DNA of 6,348 nt. Origin: CAZPZR01 sp964591105 (lineage in GTDB: Bacteria > Bacillota > Clostridia > Lachnospirales > Lachnospiraceae). Numbering within the stretch: the first letter of the stretch is position 1; each line of letters starts with the position of its first letter. The position numbers were made by a program, and so were the translations under genes. Location: contig CAZPZR010000083.1 in assembly GCA_964591105.1 (NCBI GenBank), forward strand, positions 1 to 6,348, written 5' to 3'. Below are positions 1-5,747 of the stretch, one piece after another. The notes under the pieces are model-generated. The model had not been told where the DNA came from. It was given only the letters and a program-made list of their open reading frames with translations, and ran no database searches.

Positions 1-310
1 AAATGCAGTAGAATTAGAAAAAGAACTTCAAGATGCAGATGTCGTTGTAACTGGCGAAGGCAGATTAGATTTTCAAACAGCAATGGGAAAAGCACCAGTC
101 GGCGTAGCAAAGCGTGCAAAAAAATATGGTGCGAAGGTCATCGCATTTGCAGGAAGCGTGACGCCAGAGGCAAAAGCTTGCAATAAAGCTGGAATTGATG
201 CATATTTTCCAATCGTCAGAGGAATTACTACCTTAGAGGACGCAATGAATACAGAGTTTGCGAAAACAAATATGAAAATGACTGTGGAGCAGGTGTTCCG
301 TTTGTTATAG
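1..310 (+). CDS. Glycerate kinase, C-terminal part (5' end outside window)
   Basis: The 102 visible residues, read from base 2, end at a TAG stop. They match the C-terminal end of the GarK/GlxK-type glycerate kinase family, which phosphorylates D-glycerate with ATP to phosphoglycerate in the cytoplasm and feeds glycolysis. The clearest sign is the block TGEGRLDFQTAMGKAPVGVA (visible residues about 17-36), a hallmark of this family, followed by an alpha/beta segment (AKVIAFAGSV) and a short helical tail ending in VEQVFRLL. The rest of the protein lies upstream of the window, so its length and N-terminal residues cannot be judged. It converges on tmcAL, with 77 bases between the two stop codons. 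The family call is firm; whether the product is 2- or 3-phosphoglycerate cannot be read from this fragment, so no symbol is given. Confidence 0.93.
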   Translation, partial: NAVELEKELQDADVVVTGEGRLDFQTAMGKAPVGVAKRAKKYGAKVIAFAGSVTPEAKACNKAGIDAYFPIVRGITTLEDAMNTEFAKTNMKMTVEQVFRLL

Positions 311-345
311 CAAAAAGGAACGGTAAAATCTAAGGTAAAAAGAGT

Positions 346-378
346 AGAAACGGAGTGGATTAAATCCACTCCGTTTCT
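346..378. terminator. Bidirectional intrinsic terminator between converging genes
   Basis: A perfect inverted repeat has arms at 346-360 and 364-378 (AGAAACGGAGTGGAT and its complement) with a 3-nt loop; a 16th pair could form with a 1-nt loop. It lies between the stop of glycerate kinase (310) and the stop of tmcAL (388, - strand). Read on the - strand, the stem is followed by ACTCTTTTTACC, a good U-tract, so it should stop tmcAL transcripts well. Read on the + strand, the tail is only TTTCT then AAATACTTATT, so termination of the kinase transcript relies on the T-rich end of the 3' arm and may be weaker. Confidence 0.88.
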
Positions 379-387
379 AAATACTTA

Positions 388-1671
388 TTATACTTTCACA
401 ATCTGCTGCCGGTACTCATTGATAAATGGCATCTTAAATTTCTGTGTAATAATACTTTCGTATAAATCTGCTGCAAAAATATCCTGATTCAACATATGTT
501 CACCAACGTCGCTCAGATCGGAAGTCTGCGTGAGTTTCGTGAGAAGTGGGACGCTGGAATGTCTCTTTAAAACACTCAATACATCGGTAGCATCCTTGCG
601 GAATCCAAGAATATGTGCATATTGGCAATAGCCCTCATGCTCATAGGAAATCATATCTTCATTAGTAATATTAAGAAGAATATGGAAAAGACTTCTGCTG
701 ATGCGTGTATAGGTCATGTCTCGTGTTTTGAGTAGATCGCAGAATTGATCAAATGTTATGAAATGATCTCGATGATTCATAATGCGATTTGCTAAATCTT
801 CAGTAATATCCTTATACTTCACAAGTGTCTCACGCGTCTCAGTTAAAAGTTTATATTTCAATAGTAAAGAAAAATCATTGGTATAAATTGGGTACCGTGT
901 CCGATAAGTTTCTTCTAAAAGGCGGATACAAGAAGGTGGCACCTGATCCTCTAATCTGGTAAGAATTTCCGAAAGCACCGGCTCATCGTACATCTCGTCG
1001 GATTCTAGATGAAGAGACTTTCCAGTAAATTCTAATAATTTACGAATTGCAGATGCAGAGCTTAAAGTACCAGTTAAATGTTCGTCGTGATATCCAGATA
1101 CGATACGTTTAATGGTATAACATTTGATAGGGCTCTTTTTCTTGTAGAGACTCTTAATGTACTCAATGCCCAATACATTGTTTGGCTGTGACAGAATCTC
1201 ATCCAGTTCCGGGCGTTTAAAATAGGCCTTTAATGCCTGTTGCCGCGCATAAGGAAATGACATTCCTTTGCGAAGTCCTTCCTGAAGGAGAAAACGATAT
1301 TCTTCCGGTTCTTCTGCAACGACCTGAGCAATTTCTGCCAGTGTTTCATAATCTCCACATTCACTACCAAAGCAAATGGAATCGATACAGCCAAGGCTTT
1401 CTAAAAGAGAAATTGCACCGGCGGCAAAATATTCAGCACTGCCGACAGCGTAGCAGACAGGAAGTTCCAAAACAACAGGAACACCGGCTTCTAAGGCTAC
1501 TTCAGCACGTAAAGACTTTGGCATGATAGCAGGTGCACCACGCTGAACATAATTGCCGCTCATAACGACAACGACTGCATCGGCGCCGGTAATTTCTTTC
1601 GCTTTTTGAATGTGATACAAATGTCCATTGTGAAAAGGATTATATTCTGTAATTAGTCCGACAATTTTCAT
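388..1671 (-). CDS. tmcAL: tRNA(Met) cytidine acetate ligase TmcAL
   Basis: This 427-residue protein matches the TmcAL (formerly YlbM/UPF0348) family. Characterised members activate acetate with ATP to acetyl-adenylate and acetylate C34 in the anticodon of elongator tRNA-Met (ac4C34), which helps AUG decoding. The N-terminus is a nucleotidyltransferase fold: MKIVGLITEYNPFHNGH carries the HxGH motif at residues 14-17, then SGNYVQRG (38-45) and the PKSLRAEVAL segment. ELPVCYAVGSAEYFAAGA and ICFGSECGD follow, and GIEYIKSLYKKKSP is the typical mid-protein block. The C-terminal half is helical and less conserved. Length is close to the B. subtilis protein (about 415). The ATG at 1669-1671 has AGGAG 7 bases upstream on the - strand, which supports this start. 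It is transcribed divergently from mgtE and ends at a strong hairpin, so it is probably monocistronic. No defect is visible. Confidence 0.95.
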   Translation of the reverse strand: MKIVGLITEYNPFHNGHLYHIQKAKEITGADAVVVVMSGNYVQRGAPAIMPKSLRAEVALEAGVPVVLELPVCYAVGSAEYFAAGAISLLESLGCIDSICFGSECGDYETLAEIAQVVAEEPEEYRFLLQEGLRKGMSFPYARQQALKAYFKRPELDEILSQPNNVLGIEYIKSLYKKKSPIKCYTIKRIVSGYHDEHLTGTLSSASAIRKLLEFTGKSLHLESDEMYDEPVLSEILTRLEDQVPPSCIRLLEETYRTRYPIYTNDFSLLLKYKLLTETRETLVKYKDITEDLANRIMNHRDHFITFDQFCDLLKTRDMTYTRISRSLFHILLNITNEDMISYEHEGYCQYAHILGFRKDATDVLSVLKRHSSVPLLTKLTQTSDLSDVGEHMLNQDIFAADLYESIITQKFKMPFINEYRQQIVKV

Positions 1672-1684
1672 GAAAATCTCCTAC

Positions 1685-1713
1685 TTGTATATCTTTATAA
1701 AATTTATTATACT
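1685..1713 (+). promoter_or_regulatory. Predicted promoter of mgtE
   Basis: On the + strand, TTGTAT (1685-1690) and TATACT (1708-1713) are separated by 17 bases, fitting a sigma-A-type promoter with a weak -35 and a good -10. Transcription would start near 1720, giving a leader of about 37 nt before the ATG at 1757. That is too short to hold an M-box magnesium riboswitch, so mgtE seems not to be controlled that way here. Confidence 0.6.
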
Positions 1714-1734
1714 ATAAAGAGTGCAAAGACGCAA
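1706..1734 (-). promoter_or_regulatory. Predicted promoter of tmcAL
   Basis: On the - strand, TATAAT (1706-1711) is a perfect -10 element. It lies 17 bases downstream of TTGCGT (1729-1734), which matches only the TTG of the -35 consensus. A start near 1699 would give a leader of about 28 nt before the ATG, just enough for the AGGAG site. The -10 overlaps the mgtE -10 on the other strand. Confidence 0.65.
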
Positions 1735-1740
1735 ATAAAC

Positions 1741-1750
1741 AGGGAGGAGG
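1741..1750 (+). promoter_or_regulatory. Ribosome binding site that sets the mgtE start
   Basis: AGGGAGGAGG contains a full AGGAGG (1745-1750). It sits 6 bases before ATG 1757 but directly abuts the upstream in-frame GTG at 1751. The spacing favours the ATG and shortens the longest reading frame by two residues. Confidence 0.8.
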
Positions 1751-1756
1751 GTGTAT

Positions 1757-3223
1757 ATGGCTAAATATCGCTATAACGTCAAAGAAAATGAGATGGAACT
1801 GGTGGAAGATGATGATGAAACAGAAGTTGAGTCAGAGGAAATCCAGGAAGAATATGGTGTGGAATATTTAGAGGAACGAGAAGAATTGACCAAAGACCGC
1901 ATTTTAGACTTGCTGGAACAACGTCAGTTCAAAGAACTCAAAGAAGAACTAGAAACGAATATGTACCCTGTCGACCTTGCCGATATTATGGAAGAACTGG
2001 AACCAAAACAGGTTGTAATGCTTTTTAGATTACTGGCGAAGGAAGAAGCGGCGGAGACATTTACCTTCATGAATAGTGACATGCGTGAAACTCTGATTGG
2101 AGCATTGACTGACTCGGAACTTGAAGAAGTCATGGAAGAGATGTATCTAGATGATACTGCGGATATTTTGGAAGAACTTCCGGCCAATGTTGTAGACCGT
2201 CTGTTGATGGCTACGGACAAAGAGACTCGTGCACAGATCAATCAGCTGCTCCAATATCCGGAGGATAGTGCGGGAAGTGTTATGAATGTGGAATACATTG
2301 CACTTCGCAAGGAGATGACGGTTGAAGAAGCAATTTTGAAAATTCGACAAGTTGGTTTGAATCGTGAGACAATCTACACCTGTTATGTTACAGAAAAACG
2401 TAAACTGATAGGTACGGTAGATATCAAAGAATTGTTAACAACAGGTGAACTTCGTACCATTGAAGAAATCATGGAGACAAACCTGCTCTATGGTTATACA
2501 ACGGATGACCAGGAAGAAGTTGCCAATACGATTTTGAAATATGACTTAATCGCACTTCCGATTATTGACCATGAAAGTTGTATGGTTGGTATCGTCACTA
2601 TCGATGACGCCATGGATGTCTTACAGGAAGAGGCAACCGAGGATATGAGCCTCATGGCCGGTGTAAGCCCAAGTGAAGATTCTTACTTTGGGACAAGCGT
2701 GCTACAGCATGTGAAAGACCGTGTTCCATGGTTGATGTTCTTGATGCTTTCCGCAACACTTTCACAGATGATCATGAACAGTTATGATTCGATGATCGCA
2801 ATTATGCCGCAATTATCTGGATTTGTGCCAATGCTAACAGGTACAGGCGGTAACTGTGGTTCCCAGAGCTCAACCTTGATGATTCGTGGATTAGCAACTG
2901 GAGAAATCGAGTTTAAAGACCTTCCGAAGGTTGTGTGGAATGAAGTGCGAATTGCTATTTGTGTGAGTATGATTCTTGCGGTAGTCAATGGAGTTCGAAT
3001 TATGCTGATGGGACATGGAAGTTTTATGATGGCGATCGTTGTTGGAATTTCTATGTCATGTGCAATCATTATTGCAAAGGTAGTTGGATGTTGCTTGCCA
3101 TTGGTATCTAAGAAAATTGGACTAGATCCGGCGCTGATGGCGACCCCGCTGATTTCTACTCTTGTCGATTCAAGTACGATCAGCGTGTATTTTGCGATTG
3201 CAAAATATGCATTTAAACTATAA
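1757..3223 (+). CDS. mgtE: Magnesium transporter MgtE
   Basis: This 488-residue membrane protein belongs to the MgtE family of Mg2+-selective channels, which act as homodimers in the cytoplasmic membrane and are gated by intracellular Mg2+. Order of parts: an acidic tail (about 10-43), the helical MgtE N domain (about 46-165), a CBS pair (about 168-300, beginning PEDSAGSVM), a connecting helix (TSVLQHVKDRVPW), and about five membrane segments from residue 325 to the end. The pore signature is TGTGGNCGSQSSTLMIRGLA with N366 and Q370. LDPALMATPLISTLVD follows near the end; D471 is at the position of the family's conserved pore aspartate. The start is ATG 1757, chosen from the ribosome binding site; a GTG at 1751 is the alternative. 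It has its own promoter and a terminator downstream, so it is probably a single-gene unit. The cytosolic acidic residues fit Mg2+ sensing. Cobalt transport is reported for some relatives. Confidence 0.95.
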   Translation: MAKYRYNVKENEMELVEDDDETEVESEEIQEEYGVEYLEEREELTKDRILDLLEQRQFKELKEELETNMYPVDLADIMEELEPKQVVMLFRLLAKEEAAETFTFMNSDMRETLIGALTDSELEEVMEEMYLDDTADILEELPANVVDRLLMATDKETRAQINQLLQYPEDSAGSVMNVEYIALRKEMTVEEAILKIRQVGLNRETIYTCYVTEKRKLIGTVDIKELLTTGELRTIEEIMETNLLYGYTTDDQEEVANTILKYDLIALPIIDHESCMVGIVTIDDAMDVLQEEATEDMSLMAGVSPSEDSYFGTSVLQHVKDRVPWLMFLMLSATLSQMIMNSYDSMIAIMPQLSGFVPMLTGTGGNCGSQSSTLMIRGLATGEIEFKDLPKVVWNEVRIAICVSMILAVVNGVRIMLMGHGSFMMAIVVGISMSCAIIIAKVVGCCLPLVSKKIGLDPALMATPLISTLVDSSTISVYFAIAKYAFKL

Positions 3224-3237
3224 AAAGTAGGAAAAAA

Positions 3238-3250
3238 GTACAAATTGTAC
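3238..3250. repeat. Short perfect palindrome, possible operator
   Basis: GTACAAATTGTAC is a perfect inverted repeat of 6-bp arms around a central A. It lies 14 bases after the mgtE stop and 33 bases upstream of the pta -35 element. It is too small and AT-rich to be a terminator by itself. The position would suit a regulator of pta-ackA, but no known operator is recognised and chance is possible. Confidence 0.3.
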
Positions 3251-3274
3251 CTAAAAATGCACATAAGATTTGAG

Positions 3275-3302
3275 AAAGAGACCTTGAGAAAGAGGTCTCT
3301 TT
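3275..3302 (+). terminator. Intrinsic terminator of mgtE
   Basis: Arms AAAGAGACC (3275-3283) and GGTCTCTTT (3294-3302) form a perfect 9-bp stem with a 10-nt loop, followed by GTATTATAAT. The 3' arm ends in a T-run that continues into a T/A-rich tail, giving a plausible intrinsic terminator about 50 bases after the mgtE stop. The stem is only moderately strong (six G/C-containing core positions flanked by A-T pairs). Confidence 0.75.
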
Positions 3303-3312
3303 GTATTATAAT
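3284..3312 (+). promoter_or_regulatory. Promoter of the pta-ackA operon
   Basis: TTGAGA (3284-3289; 5 of 6 to consensus) and TATAAT (3307-3312; perfect) are separated by exactly 17 bases. Transcription would start near 3319, giving a leader of about 33 nt with AAGGAG (3336-3341) 10 bases before the pta ATG. The -35 lies inside the loop of the mgtE terminator and the spacer covers its 3' arm, so promoter and terminator share the same DNA. High expression fits fermentative acetate production. Confidence 0.82.
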
Positions 3313-3351
3313 GAAAATTAATGAGAATATATGGAAAGGAGTCTATAAATC

Positions 3352-4359
3352 ATGGGATTCATAGATGAAATTAAAGCAAAAGCAAAAACTTGTAAAAAAA
3401 CAATTGTTCTTCCTGAAACAGAAGACATCAGAACTTATGAAGCAGCAGAAGCTGTATTAAAAGAAGGAACAGCAAACCTCATCCTCGTAGGTAGCGAAGA
3501 AGAGATTGCAAAGAATAAAGGTTCTTTTGATATCACAGGAGCAACAATCGTTGACCCTGCAAAGAGCGAAAAGACAGACGCATACATTGCAAAACTTGTA
3601 GAACTTCGTGAAAAGAAAGGTATGACAGAAGAAAAAGCTAGAGAACTTCTTCTTACAAACTACCTTTACTACGGAGTTATGATGGTTAAGATGAAAGATG
3701 CAGATGGTATGGTTTCAGGTGCTTGCCATTCAACAGCTGATACATTAAGACCATGCTTACAGATTCTTAAGACAAAACCAGGTACAAAATTAGTATCTGC
3801 ATTCTTCGTAATCGTTGTACCAGATTGCGACATGGGAGCAGATGGAACATTCGTATTCGCTGACTCTGGACTTGAACAGAATCCAGACCCAGAAAAACTT
3901 GCAGCAATTGCTCTTTCTTCTGCAGATTCATTTGAAGCTTTAACAGGAAAAGAACCAATCGTTGCTATGCTTTCACACTCAACAAAAGGAAGTGCAAAAC
4001 ATCCTGACGTTGACAAAGTTGTAGAAGCTACACGTATCGCAAAAGAAAACGCTCCAGAAGGACTTCTTTTAGATGGAGAATTCCAGCTTGACGCAGCAAT
4101 TGTTCCAGAAGTTGGACAGTCTAAAGCTCCAGGAAGCCCAGTAGCAGGTAAAGCAAACGTTTTAGTATTCCCAGACCTTGATGCTGGTAACATCGGATAC
4201 AAACTTGCTCAGAGACTTGGAAAAGCAGAAGCTTATGGACCACTTACACAGGGTATCGCAGCTCCAGTAAATGACCTTTCACGTGGATGTAGCGCAAAAG
4301 ATATCGAAGGTGTTGTAGCAATCACAGCAGTTCAGTGTATTCACGCAGATGCTGAATAA
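3352..4359 (+). CDS. pta: Phosphate acetyltransferase
   Basis: This 335-residue cytoplasmic enzyme interconverts acetyl-CoA plus phosphate and acetyl phosphate plus CoA, the first step of acetate formation. It is the short single-domain form (family about 320-335 residues), without the N-terminal extensions of the E. coli type. Family blocks in order are IVLPETEDIRTYEAAEAVLKEG, MVSGACHSTADTLRPCLQI, DGEFQLDAAIVPEVGQSKAPGSPVAGKANVLVFPDLDAGNIGYKLAQ (quoted here in pieces: GEFQLDAA, VAGKANVLVFPDL, AGNIGYKL), then GPLTQGIAAPVNDLSRGCS. Residues S310, R311 and D317 line up with the essential Ser309, Arg310 and Asp316 of the Methanosarcina thermophila enzyme. The ATG follows AAGGAG. ackA begins 33 bases after the stop with no hairpin between, so the two form one operon. 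Codon choice is strongly biased (GAA, GCA, CTT, GGA), as in highly expressed genes. Confidence 0.97.
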   Translation: MGFIDEIKAKAKTCKKTIVLPETEDIRTYEAAEAVLKEGTANLILVGSEEEIAKNKGSFDITGATIVDPAKSEKTDAYIAKLVELREKKGMTEEKARELLLTNYLYYGVMMVKMKDADGMVSGACHSTADTLRPCLQILKTKPGTKLVSAFFVIVVPDCDMGADGTFVFADSGLEQNPDPEKLAAIALSSADSFEALTGKEPIVAMLSHSTKGSAKHPDVDKVVEATRIAKENAPEGLLLDGEFQLDAAIVPEVGQSKAPGSPVAGKANVLVFPDLDAGNIGYKLAQRLGKAEAYGPLTQGIAAPVNDLSRGCSAKDIEGVVAITAVQCIHADAE

Positions 4360-4392
4360 TTATAAAGGTAAAGTTTAAGAGAGGTAAAGAAC

Positions 4393-5580
4393 ATGAACGT
4401 ATTAGTAATTAACTGTGGAAGTTCTTCTTTGAAATTCCAGTTAATCAATTCTGAAACAGAAGCAGTATTGGCAAAAGGATTATGTGAAAGAATCGGTATC
4501 GATGGAAGACTCACATACCAGCCAGAAGGTGGAGAAAAAGAAGTAAGCGAACTTGCAATGCCAACACATACAGAAGCAATCCAGTTTGTAATCAACGCTC
4601 TTACAAATGAAGCTACAGGTGTAGTTAAGAGCTTAGATGAAATCGGAGCAGTTGGACACCGTGTAGTACATGGTGGAGAAAAGTTCACAACATCTGTTGT
4701 TGTAACTCCAGAAGTAAAAGCTGGAATCGAAGAATGTAACGACCTTGCACCACTTCACAACCCAGCAAACTTAATCGGTATTACTACATGTGAAAACTTA
4801 ATGCCAGGTAAACCACAGGTAGCAGTATTCGATACAGCATTCCATCAGACAATGCCAGCAAAATCATATATGTATGGACTTCCATATGAATATTATGAAA
4901 ACTATAAAGTAAGACGTTACGGATTCCACGGAACAAGCCACAGCTTCGTTTCTAAGAGAGTAGCAGAATTCCTTGGCAAAGATTACAACAATACAAAGAC
5001 AATCGTATGCCACCTTGGAAATGGATCTTCTATCTCTGCAGTTCTTAACGGAGAATCTGTAGATACATCTATGGGACTTACACCATTGGAAGGTCTCGTA
5101 ATGGGAACACGTTCTGGTGATATGGATCCAGCAATCATGGAATACATCGCTAAGAAAGAAAACCTTGATATCACAGGTATCATGAGTGTTCTGAACAAAA
5201 AATCTGGTGTAGAAGGTATCTCAGGAGTATCTAGTGACTTCCGTGACCTTGCAAGTGCAGCAGAAGAAGGAAATGAAAGAGCTGAATTAGCATTAGAAGT
5301 ATTTGCTTACAGAGTAGCAAAATACGTTGGAAGCTATGTAGCAGCTATGAACGGCGTTGACAATATCGTATTTACAGCTGGTATTGGAGAAAACGACCCA
5401 GAAACAAGAGCAAGAATCTTAAAATATTTAGGATACCTTGGAATCGAAATCAATGCAGAAGCAAATGGAAAACGTGGAAAAGAAATGGTAATTTCTACTC
5501 CAGATTCTAAAGTAACTGTACTTGTAATTCCAACAAACGAAGAACTTGCAATCTGCCGCGAAACAGTAGCTTTAATCTAG
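4393..5580 (+). CDS. ackA: Acetate kinase
   Basis: This 395-residue cytoplasmic enzyme of the ASKHA fold converts acetyl phosphate and ADP to acetate and ATP, completing the Pta-AckA route and yielding ATP by substrate-level phosphorylation. Family motifs are all present: VLVINCGSSSLKFQL (N7, S10, S12), VGHRVVHGGE (R90), APLHNPANL, VAVFDTAFHQTMP (D147), RRYGFHGTSH (H179), CHLGNGSSI, MGTRSGDMDP (R240), FTAGIGEND and TNEELAI (E383 or E384). These correspond, shifted by about one residue, to the catalytic and substrate-binding residues of the M. thermophila enzyme. Length is normal for the family. The ATG is preceded by AAGAGAGG (4377-4384), 8 bases away. It is read from the pta promoter and shares the same strong codon bias. 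A hairpin without a U-tract follows the stop. Confidence 0.98.
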   Translation: MNVLVINCGSSSLKFQLINSETEAVLAKGLCERIGIDGRLTYQPEGGEKEVSELAMPTHTEAIQFVINALTNEATGVVKSLDEIGAVGHRVVHGGEKFTTSVVVTPEVKAGIEECNDLAPLHNPANLIGITTCENLMPGKPQVAVFDTAFHQTMPAKSYMYGLPYEYYENYKVRRYGFHGTSHSFVSKRVAEFLGKDYNNTKTIVCHLGNGSSISAVLNGESVDTSMGLTPLEGLVMGTRSGDMDPAIMEYIAKKENLDITGIMSVLNKKSGVEGISGVSSDFRDLASAAEEGNERAELALEVFAYRVAKYVGSYVAAMNGVDNIVFTAGIGENDPETRARILKYLGYLGIEINAEANGKRGKEMVISTPDSKVTVLVIPTNEELAICRETVALI

Positions 5581-5614
5581 TTTTTCCCGGATAGTGATTT
5601 AACAATTTTTGTGA

Positions 5615-5655
5615 TGTAATGAGCACCCTTCGACGATGTCGGAGGGTGTGTTACA
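5615..5655 (+). terminator. Stable hairpin after ackA, atypical or non-canonical terminator
   Basis: The core arms CACCCTTCGAC (5624-5634) and GTCGGAGGGTG (5638-5648) pair over 11 bp, with one T-G wobble and a GAT loop. An outer 5-bp helix, TGTAA (5615-5619) with TTACA (5651-5655), adds length across an internal loop. It starts 35 bases after the ackA stop and is the only candidate 3' structure of the operon. No T-run follows on either strand, so it does not meet the usual definition of an intrinsic terminator. It may instead mark a processed or Rho-dependent 3' end, or only slow read-through into the next gene. Confidence 0.5.
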
Positions 5656-5692
5656 CTTGATGAAAAAAGTTAAAAAAAACTATATTTAGTGG

Positions 5693-5720
5693 TTGACAAA
5701 CGAAAAACACATGATATAAT
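5693..5720 (+). promoter_or_regulatory. Strong promoter of the DUF177-rpmF unit
   Basis: TTGACA (5693-5698) and TATAAT (5715-5720) are both perfect consensus hexamers, separated by 16 bases. TG at 5712-5713 adds an extended -10 element, which can compensate for the slightly short spacer. The A-rich tract upstream (5663-5679, AAAAAAGTTAAAAAAAA) resembles an UP element. Transcription should start near 5727, about 20 nt before the chosen DUF177 ATG. This is the best-matching promoter in the window and fits a ribosomal operon. Confidence 0.9.
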
Positions 5721-5735
5721 AGACAAGGTATGAAT

Positions 5736-5740
5736 AGGGG
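5736..5740 (+). promoter_or_regulatory. Ribosome binding site that sets the DUF177 start
   Basis: AGGGG lies 7 bases before ATG 5748. The earlier in-frame ATG at 5730 would sit only about 3 nt from the predicted transcription start and has no usable site (AAGG at 5725-5728 is one base away), so the later ATG is preferred. Confidence 0.7.
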
Positions 5741-5747
5741 TGACTAT

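Noticed and set aside
1233..1526. 97-codon open frame on the + strand inside tmcAL
   Set aside because: Antisense to a conserved coding region, Gln/His-rich product typical of a shadow frame, no start signal.
1672..1756. Possible M-box magnesium riboswitch before mgtE
   Set aside because: The whole gap is 85 bases and the predicted mgtE leader about 37 nt, too short for an M-box, and no matching helices are seen.
2782..3264. 160-codon open frame on the - strand over the 3' end of mgtE
   Set aside because: Antisense to the MgtE membrane region; its hydrophobic composition mirrors that of MgtE and no start signal is seen.
3311..3368. Two tiny open frames in the pta leader (ATG 3311 and ATG 3321) that overlap the pta start
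   Set aside because: Neither has a ribosome binding site; the first begins before the predicted transcription start. No leader-peptide pattern such as runs of one amino acid is seen.
3669..4202. 177-codon open frame on the - strand inside pta
   Set aside because: It is fully antisense to a clearly real, conserved gene, has no ribosome binding site or promoter of its own, and its product is low in recognisable motifs. Strong codon bias in pta removes stop codons from the opposite strand.
5599..5612. TTAACAA followed by TTTTTGT, resembling a Rex redox-regulator half site near the end of ackA
   Set aside because: Only one half matches; the second arm is not symmetrical, and the site lies downstream of ackA instead of at a promoter it would be expected to control.
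5730..5747. Earlier in-frame ATG for the DUF177 gene
   Set aside because: It lies almost at the predicted transcription start and lacks a usable ribosome binding site, while ATG 5748 has AGGGG at good spacing and gives the more family-like MLIDLSKVL start.
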